A stretch of DNA of 64,000 nt. Origin: Variovorax guangxiensis. GTDB lineage: Bacteria > Pseudomonadota > Gammaproteobacteria > Burkholderiales > Burkholderiaceae_C. The number at the start of each line of letters is the position of its first letter. Positions within the stretch are counted from its first letter, which is position 1. Shown in pieces: positions 1-8,080 of this stretch. The DNA lies in the NCBI RefSeq assembly GCF_003952165.1, contig NZ_RXFT01000014.1, positions 111,215 through 175,214 on the forward strand, in the 5' to 3' direction. The notes under the pieces were generated by a model. The model was not told the DNA's origin. It made no database searches and saw only the letters and a program-made list of their open reading frames with translations. A program made the translations under genes and the position numbers.

Positions 1-141
1 GCGCTCAGGCGCGAGACCGAATGGGAGTGGCGCTGGGTGCAGCCGCCGAATTCGCCCATGGTCTTCACCGCCACGCTCGACGACGACCAGCGCGTGGTGC
101 GCAGCGGCTCTTCGCCCGATCGCGGCACCGAAGCCCCCTAG
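1..141 (+). CDS. 3' end of an unidentified protein (5' truncated by window edge)
   Basis: An open frame runs from the first base to a TAG at 139-141, giving 46 residues that end in ...RSGSSPDRGTEAP. The tail (WEWRWVQPPNSPMVFTATLDDDQRVVRSG) resembles the C-terminal part of small lipocalin-like or DUF1579-type proteins, but this is only an impression. It meets the next gene tail to tail: both stop codons share the palindrome ctag. No function is assigned because most of the gene lies outside the window. Confidence 0.5.
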   Translation, partial: ALRRETEWEWRWVQPPNSPMVFTATLDDDQRVVRSGSSPDRGTEAP

Positions 142-689
142 CTCCGGCCGGTCGCGAGCAATTGCTCGATCCAGCGCACGGGAATCGCACCAGGCACGAA
201 GGTGCCGTCGCCGAAGACCAGCGCGGGCGTGCCCCGGATGCCCAGCCTGCGCCCGAGCGCGGCATTGCGCTGCAGCGCCGACGTGTCGCAGCCGCCGGCG
301 GATGATGCGGGCTCGGCGCCTTTCTCGATCCAGGCTTCCCACGCTGCGGCCCTGTCCCTGCCGCCGCACCACAGATTGCGCGCCTTGGCCGACGAATCCT
401 CGCCCAGCACCGGATAGAGAAACACGTGCACCGTGACGTTGCCGAGCGCCTTCAGGTCCTTGTCGACGCGCTTGCAATGGCCGCAGTTCGGGTCGGAGAA
501 CACCGCGATCTGCCGCTTGCCGTCGCCGTGCACGACCTTGATCGCGTCCTGGAAGGGCAACTGGTCGAAGCGCATGCCGTCGAGCTTGCCGAAGCGCCCT
601 TCGACGGAGTCGGAGCGGCGCTGGGCGAAGGCGGACGGCAGCATGCCGAGTGCGCAAGCGGTGAGGAGAAGTTCGCGGCGTAGATTCAC
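138..689 (-). CDS. DsbC/DsbG-like thiol:disulfide oxidoreductase, short form
   Basis: The 184-aa protein starts with a probable signal peptide (NLRRELLLTACALGMLPSAFA) and carries the thioredoxin-fold motif SDPNCGHCKR typical of the periplasmic DsbC/DsbG isomerases, plus a cis-Pro loop (GTPALVF). It is shorter than DsbC: only about 30 residues separate the signal peptide from the catalytic domain, so the N-terminal dimerisation domain is largely missing and the protein may act as a monomer. I chose the GTG at 689, which lies 16 bp after the stop of the upstream sulfur-relay gene. An in-frame ATG at 721 would overlap that gene. Cotranscription with a cysteine desulfurase fusion suggests a role in thiol or sulfur homeostasis (inference). 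Confidence 0.75.
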   Translation of the reverse strand: MNLRRELLLTACALGMLPSAFAQRRSDSVEGRFGKLDGMRFDQLPFQDAIKVVHGDGKRQIAVFSDPNCGHCKRVDKDLKALGNVTVHVFLYPVLGEDSSAKARNLWCGGRDRAAAWEAWIEKGAEPASSAGGCDTSALQRNAALGRRLGIRGTPALVFGDGTFVPGAIPVRWIEQLLATGRS

Positions 690-705
690 TGGGGCTTTCA
701 AGAGG

Positions 706-2973
706 TCAGACGGCCTGCACATGCAGCGCTTCGGCGGATGATTCTCGCGGCCACAGCGCGAGCCCTCCGGCCAGGCTCCAGGCCTGCGCATGGCCCAGCC
801 GGCGCAGAGCCTTGGCGGCCTGCGCGCTGCGGTTGCCGCTGCGACAGAAGAACACCACCGGCGTCTCTTCGGGCAGCGCCAGCCAATCGGCCAGGGCATT
901 GGGCAGCCTCGACAGCGGCACGGCCTGCAGCCGGGTCGCCGCGTCCAGCACGGGCGCGTGGCCGACACGCTGCTCGTAGGGCTCGCGCACGTCGACCAGC
1001 ACGAGGCCGGGGTGCGCCTGCTGCAGGGCGGACAGGGCCTCGGGGCTCAGGTCGAAGGCCGGGCCGGCGGTCCAGGTGTCGACACGGGCGCCGCAGGCCA
1101 TGGTCTGGTATTCGGTGAGCGCGAGGCCGCGTTCCAGCGCCTCCTTGGCGCTCGCGAAGCCGGCCGCGTCCAGGGCGCCGGAGAGCACCTGCCTCAGCAG
1201 CGGCTGGGCCGCGCATTCGGTGTCCAGCGTGGCGGCGAAGCGGTCGTCGTAGTCGTGGCCCGGAAGCATCAGCGTGCCCGGCTGCAGCGCCTGCTGCAGC
1301 TTGAGCAGCGAGGGGCCGTAGGCCAGCGGCTCGCTCTGAGCGAAGTCGCTGCGCCCCAGCGCGCCGGGCATCAGGGTGTCGCCGACGAAGGCCAGGCGCA
1401 GGCCGCCGGCATCGTGCAGCAGGTAGGCGGTCGAGTCTGCGGTGTGGCCGGGCAGCGCCAGCCTGGTGAGCCGCTGCGCGCCGAGCTCGATCTGCTGCGC
1501 GCCCTGCGGCCATCCGAGCGCGTCCACGGGGCCGGCCTCGCGTTGCGATTCGGGCACGGCGGCGAGCAGCTCGGGGCCGGAGGAGGCGTGGTCGCCATGG
1601 CTGTGCGTGTCGAGCACGGCGGCCAGCGTGTACCCGTGGCAGCCCAGCCATTGCGTGAGCTGGCCGGTCAGCTCGGGCAGCGGGTCGATGACCACGCAGC
1701 GGCGGCTGGCGGCATCGGCCAGCAGGTAGCAGCAGGCGCCATCGACCACGAAGCGGGTCAGCCGCTCGGGCGGCAGCGCGTGGCTCTGCGGCGTGGTGCT
1801 CAGGCAGCTGTCGCGCAACGATTCGCCGCATGCGCGGATGCGGGCGCATGCCTCGTCGATGAAGGCATCGTCGGCGGCCGGGCCGAAGGACAGCCGCACC
1901 GCCGAGGCGGTGCGCCACGCGGGCAGCCCCATCGCCTCCAGCACGTAGCTCGGCCGGGCCTTCGATGCGCCGCAGGCGGAGCCGCCGCTGACGCGCATGT
2001 CGGCGGCGTCGAACAGGTCCAGCAGCAGCTTGGAGCTCAGGCCGGGCACCGAGAAGTTCAGCGTGGTCGGCAGGGACAGCTCGGGCGGCGCGTTGAACAC
2101 CAGGCCGGGGAAGGCGTCGCGCAGCGCGGCGGCGAGGCGATCGCGGCAGGCGGCGAGCGTGCCGTGGTCCTGGAAGGTCCCGCCTTCCTCCAGCGCCTCC
2201 AGCACGGCGCCCAGCGCCGCGATGCCCGACATGTTCTCGGTGCCGGAGCGAAGCGAGTCTTCCTGGCCGCCGCCGGCCATCAGCGGCGTGAAGGGCGCGC
2301 CCTGGCGCACGTACAGCATGCCGATGCCCTTGGGCGCATAGAGCTTGTGGCCGGAGAAGGGCGCGTAGTCGATGGGCCGCTCGCCCAGCCACAGCGGCAG
2401 CTTGCCCAGGGCCTGCACGCTGTCGACCATCCACAGTGCCGGGCTGCTTGCGAGCGCGGCGGCAATGCCGTCGAGATCGCTCACCACGCCGGTCTCGTTG
2501 TTGGCCGCCATCGTGCAGACCATGCCGGCGCGTGGCGCATGGGCGCGCAGCCAGCCGAGATCGTGGCGGCCGTCGCGGCCCACGGGAATGGCGAGCACCT
2601 CCAGGTTCAGGCCCAGCAGCGCGTTCCAGTGCCTGAGCGCCTCGGGCACGGCCTTGTGCTCGGTCGCGCCATAGAGCAGCAGATCGGCGGCGGTGTCGCC
2701 GGTCTGGCGCCGGGCACGCAGCACGCTCAGGGCCGAGAGCACGGCGGTCTGGATGCCTTCGGTCGCGCCGCTGAGGAACAGCAGCCGCCCCGAGGGCGCG
2801 CCGATCACCCGGCGGGCGCGGGCGCGCACGGCGTCCATCAGCGCCCGGGCCTTCAGGCCGGTGGTGTGGATGCTGCTCGGGTTGCCGAAGTCGCCGGCCA
2901 TGGCGGCGAGCGCTGCGGCGCGTGCCTGGGGCAGAACGGGGGTGGTGGCGTTGGCGTCCAGATAGATTTCCAT
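706..2973 (-). CDS. Three-domain fusion: cysteine desulfurase + MBL-fold persulfide dioxygenase-like + rhodanese
   Basis: This 755-aa protein joins three sulfur enzymes. Residues 1-385 are a class V aminotransferase-fold cysteine desulfurase (NifS/IscS type), with the PLP lysine in SGHKLYAPKG (K210) and the persulfide-forming Cys in SGGSACGASK (C334). Residues about 400-600 are a metallo-beta-lactamase fold with THSHGDH (456-462), GHTADS (H510), GDT (D532) and PGHDYDD (H573), as in ETHE1/Blh-like persulfide dioxygenases. Residues about 640-745 are a rhodanese with active-site loop CRSGNRS (C710). All three catalytic centres look intact. Inferred path: cysteine sulfur becomes a protein persulfide, is oxidised by the MBL domain and is exchanged by the rhodanese. 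It diverges from a DecR-type cysteine-responsive regulator. Dioxygenase-rhodanese fusions are known; a desulfurase at the N-terminus of one is unusual to me. Confidence 0.85.
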   Translation of the reverse strand: MEIYLDANATTPVLPQARAAALAAMAGDFGNPSSIHTTGLKARALMDAVRARARRVIGAPSGRLLFLSGATEGIQTAVLSALSVLRARRQTGDTAADLLLYGATEHKAVPEALRHWNALLGLNLEVLAIPVGRDGRHDLGWLRAHAPRAGMVCTMAANNETGVVSDLDGIAAALASSPALWMVDSVQALGKLPLWLGERPIDYAPFSGHKLYAPKGIGMLYVRQGAPFTPLMAGGGQEDSLRSGTENMSGIAALGAVLEALEEGGTFQDHGTLAACRDRLAAALRDAFPGLVFNAPPELSLPTTLNFSVPGLSSKLLLDLFDAADMRVSGGSACGASKARPSYVLEAMGLPAWRTASAVRLSFGPAADDAFIDEACARIRACGESLRDSCLSTTPQSHALPPERLTRFVVDGACCYLLADAASRRCVVIDPLPELTGQLTQWLGCHGYTLAAVLDTHSHGDHASSGPELLAAVPESQREAGPVDALGWPQGAQQIELGAQRLTRLALPGHTADSTAYLLHDAGGLRLAFVGDTLMPGALGRSDFAQSEPLAYGPSLLKLQQALQPGTLMLPGHDYDDRFAATLDTECAAQPLLRQVLSGALDAAGFASAKEALERGLALTEYQTMACGARVDTWTAGPAFDLSPEALSALQQAHPGLVLVDVREPYEQRVGHAPVLDAATRLQAVPLSRLPNALADWLALPEETPVVFFCRSGNRSAQAAKALRRLGHAQAWSLAGGLALWPRESSAEALHVQAV

Positions 2974-3036
2974 GGACAGGATTCTGCAAAGCCGAACCGG
3001 GAAAAGGCTTGCGTTCCAGGCTCCAATTCTTCAGCA

Positions 3037-3057
3037 TTTGAGAATCAGATTCTCAAA
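3037..3057. promoter_or_regulatory. Perfect 21-bp palindrome, probable operator of the divergent Lrp-type regulator
   Basis: Arms TTTGAGAATC (3037-3046) and GATTCTCAAA (3048-3057) are perfect reverse complements around a single A. The site ends 3 bp before the ATG of the regulator and lies 64 bp upstream of the desulfurase fusion start. Binding here would block translation initiation or early transcription of the regulator and control the divergent gene. Lrp-family proteins bind such symmetric sites, but the assignment is positional. Confidence 0.6.
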
Positions 3058-3060
3058 AAC

Positions 3061-3537
3061 ATGAAGAAGATAAAAATTGATTCCATGGATCGAAAGATCC
3101 TCGAACTGCTGCAGCAGAACGCCGAATGGCAGGTCGCCGAGTTGGCCGCGCGGGTCGGCCTTTCGCAGACACCGTGCTGGCGCCGCATCCAGCGCCTGAA
3201 GGAGGCCGGCGTCATCACCCGCAGCGTGACGCTGGTCGACCCGCAAAAGGTGAACGTGGGCGTCACCGTCTTCGTCGCCGTGCGCACCCGCACGCATTCG
3301 CAGGCGTGGTTCGACCACTTCAAAGCGGTGGTCGACGTGATTCCCGAGGTGGTCGAGTTCTACCGGATGAGCGGCGACATTGACTACCTGCTGCGCGTGG
3401 TCGTGCCCGACATCGCCGCCTACGACAAGGTCTATAAGCGCCTGACCGCCGACACCGACCTGTCGGACGTGAGCTCCAGCTTCGCGATGGAGGAAATCAA
3501 GTTCACCACCGCGCTGCCGCTTTCCTACGTCGAATGA
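3061..3537 (+). CDS. Lrp/AsnC family regulator, DecR (YbaO)-like
   Basis: This 158-aa protein has an N-terminal winged helix-turn-helix (IDSMDRKILELLQQNAEWQV, then LSQTPCWRRIQRLKEAGVI) and a C-terminal RAM ligand-binding domain ending in SSFAMEEIKFTTALPL. The TPCW(R/K)R and SSFAMEQIK(Y/F)TT(A/S)LP signatures match E. coli YbaO/DecR, which activates cysteine desulfidase genes in response to cysteine. It diverges from the cysteine desulfurase fusion, so a cysteine-sensing role is likely. The start at 3061 is chosen because residues before MDRK align with the family. No Shine-Dalgarno sequence is visible because the palindrome 3037-3057 occupies that place. Confidence 0.85.
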   Translation: MKKIKIDSMDRKILELLQQNAEWQVAELAARVGLSQTPCWRRIQRLKEAGVITRSVTLVDPQKVNVGVTVFVAVRTRTHSQAWFDHFKAVVDVIPEVVEFYRMSGDIDYLLRVVVPDIAAYDKVYKRLTADTDLSDVSSSFAMEEIKFTTALPLSYVE

Positions 3538-3605
3538 AAACTGCGGCGAGGCCGCCGTGCGAACTTTCAGTCAACTTATCCGGAAGAAAGGTTGCAGATA
3601 CATTT

Positions 3606-3621
3606 TTGACATTCATTGACA
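3606..3621 (+). promoter_or_regulatory. Tandem TTGACA motifs upstream of hoxX
   Basis: Two TTGACA hexamers lie 10 bp apart (3606-3611 and 3616-3621) inside an AT-richer stretch that stands out from its surroundings, about 31-46 bp before the hoxX ATG. They resemble -35 boxes, but no convincing -10 follows at 16-18 bp. They could instead be repeated activator half-sites. Confidence 0.3.
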
Positions 3622-3651
3622 TTTAGTCACCGACATTACCGGGGCCGTCCG

Positions 3652-5367
3652 ATGCACATCCTGCTTGTCGCGAGCGCGTTCAACAGCCTGACGCAACGGG
3701 TTCTCGCCGAACTCCAGGACCAGGGCCACACCGTCGGCGTGGCGCTGGCCCTCGGCAATGACGACGCACTGCGCGAGGCGGTGCGGGTGCATGCGCCGCA
3801 GCTCGTCGTGGCGCCGATGCTGACCACGGCGATCCCGCAAGACATCTGGACCGCCCACACCTGCCTGATCGTGCACCCCGGCCCGCCCGGCGACCGGGGC
3901 CCCTCGTCGCTCGACTGGACACTGCAGGGCGCCGCCGAAAGCTGGGGCGTTACCGTGCTCGAGGCCGTGGCCGAGATGGACGCGGGCGACGTCTGGGCCT
4001 GGTCGCCGCTGAAGCTGCCGCCGCTGGCCGGCAAGAGTGACCTGTACCGCGGCGAGGTGGCCGACGCGGCGCTCGACGCCGTGCTGCTCGCCGTCGAGCG
4101 CTTCGCATCGGGCAGGCACAAGCCGCAGAAGCAGGAGGCCGCCGCGCTCGCCGCCGGCTGGCGGCCCTTCATGAAGCAGGAAGAGCGGCGCATCGACTGG
4201 ACCTCCGACCCGACCGAAGCGGTGCTGCGCAAGCTGCGCGCGGCCGATTCGCAGCCCGGCGTGCTCGACGAACTGCTGGGTGCGCGCTGGTACCTGCACG
4301 GCGGCCATCCCGAGGACGAGCTGCGCGGCAGCCGCCCCGGCGAGCTGATCGCCACCCGCGCCGGCGCCATCTGCCGCGCCACCGTCGACGGCGCGGTGTG
4401 GATCCAGCAGCTGCGTCCCTGGCGCGAGCCCGGCTCGCGCCTGCCCAGCTACAAGCTGCCGGCCGTCGAGGCGCTGGGCGACCTGCTGCCCTCCGAAGTG
4501 CCCGAGGTGCCGGCGCCGCTGCAGTTGCCGGCGGGCCGTCGTACCTTCTCAGACATTCGCTACAGCGAGCAGGGCGCGGTGGGCGTTCTGAACTTCAGCT
4601 TTCCGGGCGGCGCGATGAGCACCGCGCAATGCCGGCGTCTGCTGGAGGCCTACTGCTTCGCCTGCACCCGGCCGACCTCCGTGCTGGTGCTGGGCGGCGT
4701 GCGCGACTTCTTTTCCAACGGTATCCACCTCAACGTGATCGAGGCGGCAGAGGACCCGGCCGAGGAGTCTTGGGCCAACATCCACGCGATGAACGACCTC
4801 GTCGAGGCGGTGCTCACCACCACCGACCGGCTCACCGTGTCGGCGCTCGGCGGCAACGCGGCGGCCGGTGGCGTGATGCTCGCGCTGGCGGCCGACGAGG
4901 TCTGGTGCCGCGACGGCGCCGTGCTCAACCCGCACTACAGGCTGATGGGCCTGCACGGCTCGGAATACTGGACCTACGTCCTCCCGCGCCGCGTGGGCGA
5001 GAGCGAGGCGTTGCGGCTCACGCAGTCGGCCCTGCCGGTGAGCGCGAAGCGCGCGGTCGAACTCGGCATGGCGCAGCGCGTGCTGCAGGCCGCGCCCGAG
5101 GAGCTGGGCGCCGAAGTGGCCCGGCTGGCTGCGGAACTGGCCGCTTCGCAGGAGCTGGCCGATCGCATCGCGCGGAAGAAAGCGATGCGCGAGCAGGACG
5201 AGTCGATCAAGCCGCTGCAGCGCTACCGCGACGAGGAGTTGACCCACATGCGCCGCAACTTCTTCGACGCGCGAGAGCCGCATGCGGGTCTCAGGTCGGC
5301 ATTCGTGCGCAAGGAAAAGGCGTTGCACACGCCGCCGCACGTGGCGCGGCTGGGCCTGGCGGACTGA
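3652..5367 (+). CDS. hoxX: HoxX, CO-producing hydrogenase maturation enzyme (formyl-CoA synthase/decarbonylase)
   Basis: The 571-aa protein has the HoxX two-domain layout. An N-terminal formyl-THF-binding domain carries HPGPPGDRGPSSLDW (H75 onward). A C-terminal crotonase fold carries NGIHLNVIE and GLHGSEYWTY. HoxX takes the formyl group of N10-formyl-THF and releases CO, used as the CO ligand of [NiFe]-hydrogenase made in air. I start at ATG 3652 (MHILLVASAF). A TTG at 3616 would add 12 residues with no family support. No hydrogenase structural or hyp gene occurs anywhere in the 64 kb, so this copy is an orphan: its hydrogenase is elsewhere, or the CO serves another purpose. Confidence 0.9.
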   Translation: MHILLVASAFNSLTQRVLAELQDQGHTVGVALALGNDDALREAVRVHAPQLVVAPMLTTAIPQDIWTAHTCLIVHPGPPGDRGPSSLDWTLQGAAESWGVTVLEAVAEMDAGDVWAWSPLKLPPLAGKSDLYRGEVADAALDAVLLAVERFASGRHKPQKQEAAALAAGWRPFMKQEERRIDWTSDPTEAVLRKLRAADSQPGVLDELLGARWYLHGGHPEDELRGSRPGELIATRAGAICRATVDGAVWIQQLRPWREPGSRLPSYKLPAVEALGDLLPSEVPEVPAPLQLPAGRRTFSDIRYSEQGAVGVLNFSFPGGAMSTAQCRRLLEAYCFACTRPTSVLVLGGVRDFFSNGIHLNVIEAAEDPAEESWANIHAMNDLVEAVLTTTDRLTVSALGGNAAAGGVMLALAADEVWCRDGAVLNPHYRLMGLHGSEYWTYVLPRRVGESEALRLTQSALPVSAKRAVELGMAQRVLQAAPEELGAEVARLAAELAASQELADRIARKKAMREQDESIKPLQRYRDEELTHMRRNFFDAREPHAGLRSAFVRKEKALHTPPHVARLGLAD

Positions 5368-5382
5368 GCCTGCCGGGCCTGT

Positions 5383-5589
5383 TCACTGGCTGTCGGGAAT
5401 CACCGCATCGGCTGCCGCGCCCACGGCCTTGCCCGTGATGCGCGCCGTGCCGATGGCCGCGTCGGCAGCCAGCCCGACAGCGCAGGCGCCCACGCTCACC
5501 GCCGTGCTGGCCACCGTCACCACCGCGCAGCCGCCCAGCAGGGACGAAAGCGATGCAAGCAGAAGGGCTCGGCGCAGCAGTGCTGTCAT
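5383..5589 (-). CDS. Small lipoprotein of unknown function
   Basis: The 68-aa protein has a lipoprotein signal (MTALLRRALLLASLSSLLGGC; lipobox LLGGC) followed by a hydrophobic, Ala-, Val- and Gly-rich segment and the tail GKAVGAAADAVIPDSQ. It is probably a membrane-anchored envelope peptide. It ends 15 bp from the convergent hoxX stop and starts 28 bp downstream of metG, on the same strand, so it may be cotranscribed with metG. An in-frame start further upstream would lie inside metG and is not used. Function unknown. Confidence 0.7.
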   Translation of the reverse strand: MTALLRRALLLASLSSLLGGCAVVTVASTAVSVGACAVGLAADAAIGTARITGKAVGAAADAVIPDSQ

Positions 5590-5617
5590 GGCGGTTCCTT
5601 TTCCTGAATGAAGCCGG

Positions 5618-7714
5618 TCAGCGAACCCGCATGCCCGGCGTCGCGCCCGGCCAGGGTTCGAGCACGTGGATGCCGGGGTGGGCCTTCTCGTCGCCATGGC
5701 TGGCGGCCAGCACCATGCCCTCGCTCACGCCGAACTTCATCTTGCGCGGCGCGAGGTTGGCGACCAGCACGGTGAGCTTGCCCACCAGCTGCTCGGGCTG
5801 GTAGGCCGAGGCGATGCCGCTGAACACGTTGCGGGTCTTGCCCTCGCCGGCGTCCAGCGTCAGGCGCAGCAGCTTGGTCGAGCCCTCGACCTTCTCGCAG
5901 GCCACGATCCTTGCGATGCGCAGGTCGATCTTCGCGAAGTCGTCGATGGTGATGGTGGGCGCGATGGCTTCGCCGCCCGGCAGCTCGGTGGCCTGCGCTG
6001 CGGCGGGGGCAGCGGCAGCAGGTTCGGGCGCGTCGAACAGCTTGTCGACCAGCTTGGCGTCGGCGCGCTGCATCAGGTGCTTGTATTCGCCGATGGCGTG
6101 GCCCGCGGGCAGCGGCTGCGCGGCGTCGGCCCAGGTCAGCGGCGAGATCTTCAGGAAGGCCTCGACGTTCAGCGCCAGCGCCGGCAGCACCGGCTTCAGG
6201 TACAGCGTGAGCAGGCGGAAGGCCTCGATGCACACGGTGCACACGTCGTGCAGGCGCGCCTCGGCGCCTTCCTTCTTGGCCAGCTCCCAGGGCTTGTTCT
6301 GGTCGACGTACTCGTTGACCTTGTCGGCCAGCGCCATCACCTCGCGCAGCGCCCGGGCGTAGTCGCGGCCGTCGTAGAGCGAATGCAGCTGCGCCGCCGC
6401 GTCGCGCAGCGTGAACAGCAGCGCGTCGCCGTCGGCCGAGACCTCGCCCAGCTTGCCGCCGAAGCGCTTGCCGATGAAACCCGCCGCGCGGCTGGCGATG
6501 TTGATGTACTTGCCCACGAGGTCGCTGTTGACGCGCGCGACGAAGTCCTCGGGGTTGAAGTCGATGTCCTCGTTGCGGCCGTTGAGCTTGGCGGCGATGT
6601 AGTAGCGCAGCCATTCGGGGTCCAGGCCGATGGCCAGGTACTTCATCGGGTCGATGCCGGTGCCGCGGCTCTTGCTCATCTTCTCGCCGCTCACCGTCAG
6701 GTGGCCGTGCACGTACACCGCGTCGGGCGCCTTGCGGCCGCTGAAGTGCAGCATCGCGGGCCAGAAGAGCGTATGGAAGGTGATGATGTCCTTGCCGATG
6801 AAGTGCACCTGCTCCAGGTCGGGGTCGGCCATGTACTCGGTGTACGAGATGCCGTCGCCGCCCAGCTCGATGCAGCGCTTGTCCAGCAGGTTCTTCAGCG
6901 AGGCCAGGTAGCCCACGGGGGCGTCGAGCCACACGTAGAAGTACTTGCCGGGAGCGTCGGGAATCTCGATGCCGAAGTAGGGCGCGTCGCGGCTGATGTC
7001 CCAGTCGCCGAGGCCGCCCTTGCCCTCGTCGTCCTTGTAGAGCCACTCGCGGATCTTGTTCTGCACCTCGGGCTGCACGTGGCCGGCGGCGGCGGTCCAT
7101 TCCTTCAGGTAGGCCTCGCAGCGCGGGTCCGACAGCTTGAAGAAGAAATGCTCGGAGCTGCGCAGCTCCGGCTTGGCGCCCGAGAGGGCCGAGTAGGGGT
7201 TGATCAGCTCGGTGGGCGCGTACACCGCGCCGCACACCTCGCAGTTGTCGCCGTACTGGTCCTTCGAATGGCAGTTGGGGCACTCGCCCTTGATGAAGCG
7301 GTCGGCCAGGAACATGCCCTTTTCGGGGTCGTAGAACTGCTCGACGCTCCTGGTGCTGATGAGGCCGGCGGCGCGCAGGTCGCGGTAGATGTCCTGCGCG
7401 AGCTGATGGTTCTCGGGCGCGTCGGTCGAGTGCCAGTTGTCGAAGGAGATGTAGTAGCCGTCGAGGTAGGGCTTGCGGCCCGCGGCGATCTCGGCCACGA
7501 AGGCCTGCGGCGTCACGCCGGCCTTGTCGGCCGCGATGGTGATGGCCGCGCCGTGGGCGTCGTCGGCGCACACGAAGTTGACGTCGGCGCCGTTCATTCG
7601 CTGGTTCCGCACCCAGATGTCGGCCTGGATGTACTCCATCATGTGGCCGATGTGGAACTTGCCGTTGGCGTATGGCAGGGCGGTGGTGACGAAGAGCTTG
7701 CGCGGGGCGGACAT
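5618..7714 (-). CDS. metG: Methionyl-tRNA synthetase
   Basis: This 698-aa class I synthetase charges tRNA-Met in the cytoplasm. The N-terminal Rossmann fold carries ALPYANGKFHIGHMMEY (HIGH signature). The zinc knuckle has four cysteines (CPNCHSKDQYGDNCEVC). The KMSKS loop is EKMSKSRGTG. The C-terminal 110 residues after an Ala-rich linker (AAAAPAAAQ) form the EMAPII/Trbp111 tRNA-binding domain starting at IDDFAKIDLRIARI. The length matches the long, dimeric, zinc-containing form of E. coli. The start at 7714 (MSAPRKLFVTTALPYANG) agrees with the family. Confidence 0.97.
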   Translation of the reverse strand: MSAPRKLFVTTALPYANGKFHIGHMMEYIQADIWVRNQRMNGADVNFVCADDAHGAAITIAADKAGVTPQAFVAEIAAGRKPYLDGYYISFDNWHSTDAPENHQLAQDIYRDLRAAGLISTRSVEQFYDPEKGMFLADRFIKGECPNCHSKDQYGDNCEVCGAVYAPTELINPYSALSGAKPELRSSEHFFFKLSDPRCEAYLKEWTAAAGHVQPEVQNKIREWLYKDDEGKGGLGDWDISRDAPYFGIEIPDAPGKYFYVWLDAPVGYLASLKNLLDKRCIELGGDGISYTEYMADPDLEQVHFIGKDIITFHTLFWPAMLHFSGRKAPDAVYVHGHLTVSGEKMSKSRGTGIDPMKYLAIGLDPEWLRYYIAAKLNGRNEDIDFNPEDFVARVNSDLVGKYINIASRAAGFIGKRFGGKLGEVSADGDALLFTLRDAAAQLHSLYDGRDYARALREVMALADKVNEYVDQNKPWELAKKEGAEARLHDVCTVCIEAFRLLTLYLKPVLPALALNVEAFLKISPLTWADAAQPLPAGHAIGEYKHLMQRADAKLVDKLFDAPEPAAAAPAAAQATELPGGEAIAPTITIDDFAKIDLRIARIVACEKVEGSTKLLRLTLDAGEGKTRNVFSGIASAYQPEQLVGKLTVLVANLAPRKMKFGVSEGMVLAASHGDEKAHPGIHVLEPWPGATPGMRVR

Positions 7715-8080
7715 CGGGGAGGGCGCTTTCGGGAGTGGCTGACGGGGAACCTGGCATTTTAGGTTGCATGGCTGCCGGGGGCGTCCGATGGCGCCATCGA
7801 CCCCACGCCGCACGCCATCGACTTCACCGCCTGTATCGCCGCTCTCTTGGCAGGTTCGGCGAGCTCGCCCCTGGCGCCTTGGCAGTTGCCTTCCAGCGAA
7901 GGAGCGCCGAGCGTCGGGCCGGACTCTTCGTGGCCGTGGGCGCCTGCCGGCGAGGCAGCAACGGCGAAGGGCCTCAAAGGTGGCCTCAACGTGGGGGCAC
8001 TCGACGAGCCGCTGTCGCGCGGGCGACGTATGCTCCAGCCCCCGACCCAGAAAGCGCAGACAGAAAGCGAGACGAAGCCG
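7715..8080. other. Intergenic region between divergent metG and isocitrate dehydrogenase
   Basis: This 366-bp stretch separates two divergent genes. Frames crossing it on both strands lack credible starts and resemble no protein, so I see no gene. On the minus strand taaaat (about 7756-7761) could be a -10 for metG, and on the plus strand tatgct (about 8029-8034) a -10 for the dehydrogenase. Neither has a clear -35. Confidence 0.4.

Noticed and set aside
138..968. A longer 276-codon version of the DsbC-like gene
   Set aside because: The extra N-terminus is out-of-frame sequence of the upstream fusion gene. The signal peptide begins at the GTG near 689.
3037..3057. Fur (iron) box
   Set aside because: TGAGAAT and ATTCTCA resemble Fur half-sites, but the half-site spacing is 3 bp, not 1, and the neighbours are sulfur genes with a dedicated Lrp-type regulator.
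790..3537. A 915-codon plus-strand frame that fuses into the Lrp-type regulator
   Set aside because: The upstream part is antisense to the triple-fusion gene. The real regulator begins at ATG 3061, where family similarity starts.
7847..8080. N-terminal extension of the isocitrate dehydrogenase or a separate small gene
   Set aside because: The extension (SSPLAPWQLPSSEGAPSVG...) is not family-like. The ATG at 8081 gives the expected N-terminus.
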